NCBI GenBank assembly: GCA_013041835.1
Contig: JABDRH010000563.1
Span: 1-5,306, forward strand
Source of the DNA: Desulfatitalea sp.
GTDB lineage: Bacteria > Desulfobacterota > Desulfobacteria > Desulfobacterales > Desulfosarcinaceae
Direction of reading: 5' to 3'
Length of the DNA stretch: 5,306 nucleotides
Shown here in pieces: positions 1 to 5,306 of this stretch; positions within the stretch are counted from its first letter, which is position 1, and every line of letters begins with the position of its first letter. The position numbers were made by a program, and so were the translations under genes. The notes beneath the pieces are model-generated. The model had not been told where the DNA came from, searched no databases, and saw nothing but the letters and a program-made list of their open reading frames with translations.

Positions 1-519
1 GGGATAAAAAGAGTTGCGCCAGTAATCACACGCAGCGTCTTCCAATAGGGGGCGTTCATTGGTTTCAAGCTCAAGATCAAACAGGCTGCCGCTGTCAAAG
101 GCATGCTGGCCAAGCATGCGCCGGCACCAGGAGTGAATGGTGTAGATGGCCGATTCGTCCATCCATTGGGCCGCCTGTTCCAACTGCCCGGCCTTGGCGG
201 GCCACTGATGCTCCGGAAACTCGCCGCGCAGGGCAAGCAGGTAATCGTCCCCGCCACCTTGTCTGCGGAAATAGGCGGCCGCTTCGGTCAGCCGGGATCG
301 GATCCGGTCGCGCAGCTCTTTTGTCGCTGCATTGGTAAAGGTCACGACCAAAATCTCCGGTGGTGTCAGCGGCCGGGCAAATCCGTTTTCGCCGCCATGC
401 CCGATCACCAGCCGCAAATACAGGGCCGCAATCGTATAGGTTTTACCAGTGCCGGCACTGGCTTCGATTAATCGGTGGCCATGCAGTGGAAAGGTCAGCA
501 CATTGAGTTGGTGGGCCAT
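1..519 (-). CDS. recB: RecBCD enzyme subunit RecB (exodeoxyribonuclease V beta), N-terminal 173 codons, cut by window edge
   Basis: RecB is the 3'-5' SF1 helicase and nuclease subunit of the RecBCD complex, which processes double-strand DNA ends for recombination and degrades linear foreign DNA in the cytoplasm. I translated the minus strand from ATG 519-517; the frame stays open to base 1. Residues 19-27 (EASAGTGKT) are the Walker A helicase motif I with K26. VVTFTNAAT at 58-66 is motif Ia. The block IYTIHSWCRRML near 124-135, followed by HAFDSG, matches the RecB pattern IHGFCQRML...AFESG. Full-length RecB is about 1,180 residues, so the remaining helicase motifs and the C-terminal nuclease lie outside. 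The start is supported by AGGAG at 532-528 with an 8-base spacer, inside the end of recC, and by the methionine just before the expected N-terminus. The 2-base gap to recC implies co-transcription and translational coupling. Nothing appears broken in the visible part. Confidence 0.95.
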   Translation of the reverse strand, partial: MAHQLNVLTFPLHGHRLIEASAGTGKTYTIAALYLRLVIGHGGENGFARPLTPPEILVVTFTNAATKELRDRIRSRLTEAAAYFRRQGGGDDYLLALRGEFPEHQWPAKAGQLEQAAQWMDESAIYTIHSWCRRMLGQHAFDSGSLFDLELETNERPLLEDAACDYWRNSFYP

Positions 520-521
520 GC

Positions 522-3500
522 TTATTGCTCCTGCACATAGGATTGGACCATGGGCGCATAGAGTGCTTGGGCTAATGTCGTAAAACGGTTGTCTTCGGCT
601 TGCCAGAGGGTTTCAAAATCCGGGAAGATGCGTTGCAGGTAAAGACTGTATCCCAGCTCGCCGAATGCGTTATAGCCATTGCCTTGATAGGCGTTGCGGG
701 CGGCATTGAGGGCTTTTTCCGGATCGATACCCGGGTCGGCGTGCAGGACCCGCAGATAGGCCAGTGCGGTTTTGGCCGTCACGGGAAGGGGTTGTCGTAG
801 ACCGAACCACCAATGCGCAATGATGGTGTCGATCCATTTGCGCGCAGGATCGCGGCCCAGCGGCGGCAGCTTGATCAACCCATCGGGTGCTACCAGGAAG
901 CTGGTCAGATCAAGCCCCTGGGCGCATCCGGCCAGATGGCATACCCAGGCGCTGATCAGGCTGTTTATTCGAACAAATCGTCTTCCTTTGTCTAAGATCG
1001 TAACAGGATAAAATTCCCATCGCCCATAGCTTTCAGAAGTCGAAGCGGCGGCGGCCCGGTCGGTCCGGTGCAGATTGACCAGCCAGTCCTGCACGGCGTC
1101 GCAGCCGCAATGGTTCAGTTCAACGGCCAAATCAATCTCTACCGGTTTAACCTTTTCCGGGAATTGCGCACACAGGCGAAGATGATAGGCCAACAGTTGC
1201 TCAACGGGTCCGGCCAGTTGGGCGGCGGCCCTTTCTCCGAAGCCGTGCATTGGCAATTCGCCGGTCAGACGCATGTGCCTGACCGCCTGTTCAACGGCTG
1301 CTGAACTGTCACTTGCAACGGCGGCCAAGCCGGCCTCCAGCAGTTGGACACCGAGGCCGAAAGGGGCCAAGCGGTCCAGGGCAAATGGTTCCTGATCCTG
1401 GGTCGTGACCTGGATATCCTCGAAATAGACATTCAAGCGCTGGTTGAAAAAGGTTTGGACCGGATTTTTTAAAAAACGGATGAGCTGGGTCAACGTCAAC
1501 CGGGATTCGAACGGTGGCGGGTCCAGAGGCCGGATCGCCGCGGGTTCTTTTCCGGGATCAAAAATCCGGCGCCATTCATGGGCATAAGTAAAAATGTCCG
1601 ACGCCCTTGTGGGTTGAAAATAGGTTTTGCTGAATGGCTGCAAGGGGTGCTGACATGTCAACTGAACCAGCAACCGATCCCCATCCTTTGGGTCCGGCGA
1701 ATCCGCGCCGGCCGCTGTCCATCCGGCCGCCACATAGTCCCGCAGTTGGCTTACCAGCACCGAAGGCACGCAGGGGCTGTTGTCGCGCACACTTTTGCCA
1801 ATGTAGCTGATGTAGAATTTTTCCCGGGCGGATAGAAGGGCTTCGAGAAACAGGTAGCGGTCATCTTCGCGTCGGGAGCGGTCTCCGGGGCGGTAGTGTC
1901 CTGGCACAGCCATTAGATCGAAATCCGGCGCCGGACGGCTGCGCGGGTACTCCCCGTCATTCATTCCCATCAGGCAAACTACTTTAAAGGGTATGGCCCG
2001 CATGGGCATCAGGGTGCCGAAATTGACCCTGCCGGCCAAAAAACGCTGGGAAATGCTGACATCGGTAAGCGCGGTCAAAATCGCGTCGCGCACCATGGGC
2101 AGCGTCAATTGATCCTCAAGCCCCGCATCCGTGCAGGCATTCAGCCATTGGTCCAGCACTTGTTCAAGGCGTCTTTGGGTAAGCCGGTCCCGGCTGTCGG
2201 TGGGATCGAAAAAAGCTTTGGACAGGCTCAATATGCGACGGCACCATTCATCGGCCGTGGCCGGATGCAGCAGAAGTCGCCAGAACTTGTCGATCTGCTC
2301 CATTATGGCGGCAAGCTGGCCGACCAGTACAGCTTCCAATCCACTGATTTCATCATAAGGGGCGATCTGCCGCCACGGAGCGCTTGTGCCCACCGCGTAC
2401 CCCAACAGCATGCGGCGCAGTCCGAACAGCCAGGTGTTTTGCGTCAGCCCGGAAGGCAGGTCAAAGTCCTGGCGATGGGCACTGCTAAGCCCCCAGCGAA
2501 TACCGGCCCCTTCGATCCAATTGTGCAGTTTGGGCAAATCCGCCTCCGCCAGTCCAAAGCGTTGCCGGAAGGCGGGAACCTGCAAAAGATCCATAATGTC
2601 ACCGACGGTGATACGCAGATCCGGCAGATGGAGCAATTTTTCAAGAGCGGCCAACACCGAGGCACTGGCGCGCTCTGGGTAGTCTGCGATGGAAAAGGGG
2701 ATGTATCGCTCATCTTCAGGCTTAAGGTTGCCGAATACAGCCTCGATATGGGGGGCATAGGCACGGACATCCGGGGTCATAACGATGATATCGCGCGGTT
2801 TCAGATCAGGAAGCTGTTCAAACATGGCGATCAACTGGTCCTTCAAAATTTCAACTTCACGCTGGCGAGTGTGGGCCAGTTGAAAGCTGATGGACCTGTC
2901 GTCCGGAGCGACCGGTAGTTTTTCCCGGTCTGTCGCCGGCAACGGATGCAGGTCCAGGATCGCTTGTTGCACCTGCTGCAGCAAACGGCCCGCCTGACCC
3001 GGTGGTACAAAATCCTGGAACAGATCAATCTCGGCAAAGTTTTGGCGGTAGGCGGCGGGCCGGTCATACCCATAGAGCAGACCGATAAAGTCGCGTCCCT
3101 GCTTACCCCAGGCCGCCAGTAACGGATTGACATGCAGGTGCAAAAGTTCGGGATCCAAATCCGGCGGCATTTTGGCTTTGCGGCGATGGCGGGCATGCGC
3201 GATGCGCAACAGCTCCCGGTCCTCGATAATATCCGCCCAATAATGGCGACAGGGATTGTGGACAAACATCAACACCTGACAGCAGCGCGACAGGGCCTGC
3301 AGCGCATCCAGTATCTGTTTGGGCATGGAGCAGATTCCGAAGACAACGATGCGCCGCGGTAGAGCGGCGGGGCGTTTCGGTAAAGCGGCCAGTGTATGCA
3401 AAAAGCGATGATGCAACTCGGCACGGCTGGTTCCGCGTTGCACCTGGGGGACATCAGCCTGAATTCGGCGCCAGAGCTCAGCCTGCCACGCCTGGCCGTC

Positions 3501-4052
3501 CGGCAATGGGTCTATCGCCCCCATGGCAGTGCGCAGCTGATCTTGCCCCGCCGCCCAGTCCTGCAGCCAGTCGGCACGGTACACCTGATACTGATCGAAC
3601 AGGCCGGCCAAATAGCAGGCGAGCTGATAGCGTTTGCGAAGATCATCATCGTCGGCCAGAAATTGCTTTAACCGTGCAAAACAGTCATCTTCCAGCAGAC
3701 GCGGCAGCAGCTTGAGCATTCGCCAGGTTAACCGTTCCTTGTCATAGGCCGATTCGTAAGGGGTTTGCGCTTCACCCAGAACGGTGCGGTAGGCACGCCA
3801 CAAAAAGCGGGCCGGAAGCTGAAAGTCGATAGCGGCGCTGATGCCACAACCCTCATCGGCGGCCATCGCCAGTTTGAGCCATTGGGCCATGCCGTTGCTC
3901 TGAACAAGGAAGATTTCATTTTCCAGCGGCTTGAGCGGATGGCTGCAAATCCATCGCACAACCACTTGCCGCAGGTCTTCCAGGTGGTTTGAATGGATGA
4001 TCGAAAGACCTGTCGCAAGCTTCGGCTTACCATTTGCCGCCTCAATATTCAT
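522..4052 (-). CDS. recC: RecBCD enzyme subunit RecC (exodeoxyribonuclease V gamma)
   Basis: RecC is the scaffold and Chi-recognition subunit of RecBCD; it has helicase-like folds without ATPase activity and a nuclease-like C-terminal fold. The 1,176-residue product is somewhat longer than E. coli RecC (1,122 as I recall). It follows the E. coli protein throughout: IIHSNHLEDL at 18-27, LVQSNGMAQWLK at 49-60, AAIDFQLPARFLW at 73-85, LFDQYQVYRADWL at 151-163, NPCRHYW at 266-272, a PRDIIVM block at 419-425, SQRFLAG then LMPMRAIPFK near 668-690, MNDGEYPR at 697-704, and GDRSRREDDRYLFLEALL at 723-740. Residues about 994-1016 seem to be an insertion relative to E. coli. The ATG at 4052 has AGGAG at 4063-4059, 6 bases upstream, which settles the start; about 15 residues precede the usual N-terminus. 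The TAA at 524-522 is 2 bases before recB. Two residues aligned to Chi-contacting positions differ (N53, G150). Confidence 0.97.
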   Translation of the reverse strand: MNIEAANGKPKLATGLSIIHSNHLEDLRQVVVRWICSHPLKPLENEIFLVQSNGMAQWLKLAMAADEGCGISAAIDFQLPARFLWRAYRTVLGEAQTPYESAYDKERLTWRMLKLLPRLLEDDCFARLKQFLADDDDLRKRYQLACYLAGLFDQYQVYRADWLQDWAAGQDQLRTAMGAIDPLPDGQAWQAELWRRIQADVPQVQRGTSRAELHHRFLHTLAALPKRPAALPRRIVVFGICSMPKQILDALQALSRCCQVLMFVHNPCRHYWADIIEDRELLRIAHARHRRKAKMPPDLDPELLHLHVNPLLAAWGKQGRDFIGLLYGYDRPAAYRQNFAEIDLFQDFVPPGQAGRLLQQVQQAILDLHPLPATDREKLPVAPDDRSISFQLAHTRQREVEILKDQLIAMFEQLPDLKPRDIIVMTPDVRAYAPHIEAVFGNLKPEDERYIPFSIADYPERASASVLAALEKLLHLPDLRITVGDIMDLLQVPAFRQRFGLAEADLPKLHNWIEGAGIRWGLSSAHRQDFDLPSGLTQNTWLFGLRRMLLGYAVGTSAPWRQIAPYDEISGLEAVLVGQLAAIMEQIDKFWRLLLHPATADEWCRRILSLSKAFFDPTDSRDRLTQRRLEQVLDQWLNACTDAGLEDQLTLPMVRDAILTALTDVSISQRFLAGRVNFGTLMPMRAIPFKVVCLMGMNDGEYPRSRPAPDFDLMAVPGHYRPGDRSRREDDRYLFLEALLSAREKFYISYIGKSVRDNSPCVPSVLVSQLRDYVAAGWTAAGADSPDPKDGDRLLVQLTCQHPLQPFSKTYFQPTRASDIFTYAHEWRRIFDPGKEPAAIRPLDPPPFESRLTLTQLIRFLKNPVQTFFNQRLNVYFEDIQVTTQDQEPFALDRLAPFGLGVQLLEAGLAAVASDSSAAVEQAVRHMRLTGELPMHGFGERAAAQLAGPVEQLLAYHLRLCAQFPEKVKPVEIDLAVELNHCGCDAVQDWLVNLHRTDRAAAASTSESYGRWEFYPVTILDKGRRFVRINSLISAWVCHLAGCAQGLDLTSFLVAPDGLIKLPPLGRDPARKWIDTIIAHWWFGLRQPLPVTAKTALAYLRVLHADPGIDPEKALNAARNAYQGNGYNAFGELGYSLYLQRIFPDFETLWQAEDNRFTTLAQALYAPMVQSYVQEQ
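528..532 (-). promoter_or_regulatory. Ribosome binding site of recB inside the 3' end of recC
   Basis: AGGAG on the minus strand lies in the last recC codons (VQEQ then TAA), 8 bases before the recB ATG at 519. Ribosomes finishing recC would be well placed to start recB, which fits balanced subunit synthesis. Confidence 0.8.
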
Positions 4053-4057
4053 CAGCG

Positions 4058-4063
4058 TCTCCT
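4058..4063 (-). promoter_or_regulatory. Ribosome binding site of recC
   Basis: The minus strand reads AGGAGA, with AGGAG ending 6 bases before ATG 4052. This strong site fixes the recC start at the MNIEAANGK N-terminus rather than at a later codon. Confidence 0.8.
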
Positions 4064-4075
4064 GCTATCCGAATC

Positions 4076-4104
4076 TTTATATAAATTTCAGTTTTTTATT
4101 TTGA
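4076..4104 (-). promoter_or_regulatory. Possible weak promoter of recC
   Basis: An AT-rich stretch precedes recC. On the minus strand TATAAA at 4081-4076 matches five of six bases of the sigma-70 -10 consensus. The hexamer 17 bases upstream (TCAAAA, 4104-4099) is a poor -35, matching about three of six. Transcription would begin close to the ribosome site, leaving a very short leader. A second candidate, TTGACC at 4133-4128, has a fair -35 but only TGCAAT 16 bases downstream. Neither is convincing. Confidence 0.2.
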
Positions 4105-4110
4105 CATTGC

Positions 4111-4260
4111 ATGATGGGACTGGCAGTGGTCAACCCCTTCGCTCACTTTGTGCTAAATAACTATCTGCGGGATGGCCGACTGGTGCTTGCGGGCCTGAAT
4201 GGGCCCGCGCGCGTCGTGCGGGACGAACAGAACACACCTCACGATCTATCTATTCGTTAG
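4111..4260 (+). pseudogene. Truncated remnant of a penicillin acylase family gene (N-terminal part)
   Basis: The plus strand reads ATG ATG at 4111-4116 through TAG at 4258-4260, giving 49 residues. Residues 19-43 include LRDGRLVLAGLNGPARVVRDE and then QNTPH. Penicillin acylase (Ntn hydrolase) proteins begin their A chain with a segment of the form G-x-L-x-L-x-G-L-x-x-P-V-x-V-x-R-D-E-x-G-x-P-H-I; E. coli penicillin G acylase has IVRDEYGMPHIYA. The match ends at the PH codons (4237-4242); the next residues, DLSIR then stop, do not continue the family pattern. Full proteins are about 700-850 residues and carry a catalytic Ser at the start of the B chain, so this piece cannot be an active enzyme. 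An in-frame TGA at 4102-4104 lies just upstream and no good ribosome site precedes the ATGs, although GGGA at 4116-4119 sits 6 bases before GTG 4126. It points away from recC and toward the peptidase gene. Family recognition is from memory; chance similarity is possible. Confidence 0.5.
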
Positions 4261-4264
4261 ATCG
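4242..4264. repeat. Perfect 7-bp inverted repeat with 9-base loop
   Basis: CGATCTA at 4242-4248 and TAGATCG at 4258-4264 are perfect inverted copies around a 9-base centre. The repeat begins exactly where the acylase-like similarity ends and local GC drops, 29 bases beyond the peptidase stop codon. It lacks a following T-run on either strand, so it is not a standard intrinsic terminator. It could be a rearrangement scar, an operator or chance. Confidence 0.4.
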
Positions 4265-4292
4265 CAGCGCCTCAATACATTTGTCCAACGCT

Positions 4293-5282
4293 TCATTCCA
4301 ACGAATATCCGTTGTTTTCACTTTCGCTATCGATTCCGGTTTCGTAACCACTCGGAGAATGGTCGGGAATGCTGTGCATTGCACGGTTTTTATATCCGAT
4401 AAAATACGGAATTGCGATTGCCGCCAGTATTCCGATAAAGGCGACCACAATAAGAACTGCCGCACCGCCGGCATTGCCCATCGTTCTCGGGATAAACATG
4501 GCAAAAAACCAGGCAAGAGGGTGCCTTCTCGGAAACTGCGTATTCTTCTTTTCAACTCTCGATGATATATGGCTCATACGCTTGACCAGCCAGGGATAGC
4601 CGGAAACCAGTTCATGAAATGACATCCAGAACCCTCCGGCAGCGTCTGCCTGAGAAGTATAGTTCTCAATTTTCAGGGTTCTCCAACGTTTGCTTCCCGC
4701 AGACAGAACCGACAGTCCGGTCAGGGCATCCCGATGATCGTCACAGCAGGCAAAACCATAATTGTCACAGGTATACTCACGCGCCCTGCTGTAAGCCGCA
4801 CCGATAATCGGCAAGACGGCGGCGGGAAAAAGGACCGGCCCCCATATCAGATGCTTTCTGTGTATATGGCCGAGTTCGTGACCGATATAAAAATTCAGCG
4901 CACCGGGTTGATCTTCCAATGCGTCAACCATATCCGACAGCAGCACGACATAGTCACGTTTCAGAAATCGCATTGCAAAAGCATTGAAAACCCCGTCTCC
5001 GTGGAGAATATAGATTTCGGGAATCTTATCCATTTCGAGCTTCTTGCAACATGAGAGCAGTCTTTCATGGATATCCGGAAACTGTTCCGGGGTTATTCTG
5101 ACTGCCGTTCCTTTAAGATAGGAAATGACTGCTGACTGAGCGAACAGGTAAAAGATATAAATGAAAAGAACATAAATGAATATCGTTCCGAATGTGCCCA
5201 CGACAAATGCTGCCCATACAAGCAATGAAAATGTTAACATGATGACAAATAAAGGTTTTTCATTCTTATACAACAGATCCAT
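4293..5282 (-). CDS. Membrane M48-family zinc metallopeptidase with pilin-like C-terminal segment
   Basis: A 329-residue predicted inner-membrane metalloprotease of the HtpX/Ste24-like M48 group; its substrate is unknown. Two hydrophobic helices lie near 11-28 and 31-50. A soluble part follows, including AVRITPEQFPDIHERL at 60-75, typical of this group. The zinc motif HELGH is at 135-139 (H135 and H139 ligands, E136 catalytic). A hydrophobic stretch at 145-163 follows, then SRAREYTCD at 165-173, where E169 should be the third zinc ligand. HPLAWFFAMFIP at 254-265 leads to a pilin-like hydrophobic helix at about 274-294 and a hydrophilic tail. ATG 5282 has GAGAGG at 5294-5289, 6 bases upstream, and gives the expected N-terminus. 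The 5' part is clearly AT-richer than recC, suggesting separate origin. A protein-like overlapping frame extends to 4250, so the true C-terminus is uncertain. The gene is not obviously tied to RecBCD; 240 bases separate it from recC. Confidence 0.88.
   Translation of the reverse strand: MDLLYKNEKPLFVIMLTFSLLVWAAFVVGTFGTIFIYVLFIYIFYLFAQSAVISYLKGTAVRITPEQFPDIHERLLSCCKKLEMDKIPEIYILHGDGVFNAFAMRFLKRDYVVLLSDMVDALEDQPGALNFYIGHELGHIHRKHLIWGPVLFPAAVLPIIGAAYSRAREYTCDNYGFACCDDHRDALTGLSVLSAGSKRWRTLKIENYTSQADAAGGFWMSFHELVSGYPWLVKRMSHISSRVEKKNTQFPRRHPLAWFFAMFIPRTMGNAGGAAVLIVVAFIGILAAIAIPYFIGYKNRAMHSIPDHSPSGYETGIDSESENNGYSLE
4374..4469 (-). other. Type IV pilin-like hydrophobic segment within the M48 peptidase
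   Basis: Residues 272-303 of the peptidase contain IVVAFIGILAAIAIPYF followed by IGYKNRA, almost the classic N-terminal helix of type IV pilins and pseudopilins (IVVAIIGILAAIAIPQF..Y+NRA). Aligned with a prepilin, the G at -1 is replaced by N270, F+1 by A271 and E+5 by A275, so prepilin peptidase should not cut here. It probably serves as a C-terminal membrane helix. I recall similar M48-pilin-like fusions in other proteobacteria, so the architecture is probably not unique to this organism. Confidence 0.75.
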
Positions 5283-5288
5283 TTTATA

Positions 5289-5294
5289 CCTCTC
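5289..5294 (-). promoter_or_regulatory. Ribosome binding site of the M48 peptidase gene
   Basis: GAGAGG on the minus strand is followed by the 6-base spacer TATAAA and ATG 5282. It supports the assigned start. Only 12 bases upstream of it remain in the window, so the promoter cannot be judged. Confidence 0.7.
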
Positions 5295-5306
5295 AGGGTT
5301 CAGGCT

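Noticed and set aside
103..471. A 122-codon open frame on the plus strand
   Set aside because: It is antisense to the RecB Walker A and motif Ia region, whose minus-strand translation is unmistakable.
2109..2918. A 269-codon open frame on the plus strand
   Set aside because: It lies wholly antisense to well-conserved recC codons, shows no recognisable domain, and such frames are common opposite GC-rich genes.
4101..4133. Perfect -35 hexamer TTGACA on the plus strand, and TTGAC...GTCAA as an operator-like inverted repeat
   Set aside because: There is no -10 at a suitable distance from TTGACA, and the 5-bp arms are 23 bases apart, easily expected by chance.
4189..4222. Overlapping GC-rich hairpins (GCGGGCC/GGCCCGC with a 6-base loop, and CCCGCGC/GTGCGGG with a 5-base loop) as an attenuator or terminator for the peptidase gene
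   Set aside because: Neither stem is followed by a T-run, and the repeated GCGGG words fall inside the acylase-like coding remnant, so codon composition explains them.
4619..5054. Plus-strand open frames opposite the peptidase gene
   Set aside because: They are antisense to the conserved zinc-site region of the M48 gene and have no ribosome site or recognisable domain.
1..5306. A CRISPR array, tRNA genes, transposase genes or toxin-antitoxin pairs
   Set aside because: I saw no regularly spaced repeats, cloverleaf candidates or transposase motifs; apart from the 240-base gap, nearly the whole window is occupied by the three genes.

Overview
The window holds three minus-strand protein genes and one short plus-strand gene remnant. 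Read along the minus strand from the high-coordinate end they are: a complete membrane M48-type zinc metallopeptidase gene (5282-4293); a gap of about 240 bases; a complete recC (4052-522); and the first 173 codons of recB (519-1), cut off by the window edge. recC and recB are separated by 2 bases and form a translationally coupled pair encoding two subunits of the RecBCD (exonuclease V) helicase-nuclease. A recD gene may follow beyond base 1 but is not visible. No tRNA, rRNA, CRISPR array, complete insertion sequence or phage gene was seen.

The organism is a bacterium with a moderately GC-rich core genome (one 60-base recC line, 3541-3600, is 63% GC). A RecBCD-type rather than AddAB-type enzyme suggests a proteobacterium in the broad sense. 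A gammaproteobacterium or a member of the former Deltaproteobacteria (Desulfobacterota) would fit, but this is an impression and not a phylogenetic result.

The peptidase gene differs in composition: the lines at 5161-5280 are only 28-40% GC, although some internal stretches reach 58%. Its product has an intact HELGH zinc site, several membrane segments and a C-terminal segment that looks like the hydrophobic N-terminus of a type IV pilin, without the prepilin-peptidase cleavage residues.

The most unusual part is the gap between the peptidase gene and recC. On the plus strand, 4111-4260 encodes a 49-residue peptide whose middle, ending GPARVVRDEQNTPH, closely resembles the start of the mature penicillin-acylase (Ntn hydrolase) family, where VRDExGxPHI is the hallmark. 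The similarity stops abruptly after the PH codons at 4242. At that point local GC falls from about 70% to 43%, and a 7-bp inverted repeat begins. The simplest reading is that an acylase gene divergent from recC was cut by an insertion or rearrangement that brought in the peptidase block. Whether the rest of the acylase lies beyond base 5306 would test this.

I saw no clear new defence or other multi-gene system. The points worth checking are the acylase scar, the pilin-like peptidase tail with its ambiguous C-terminal reading frame, and substitutions at RecC positions that correspond to the E. coli Chi-recognition tunnel.
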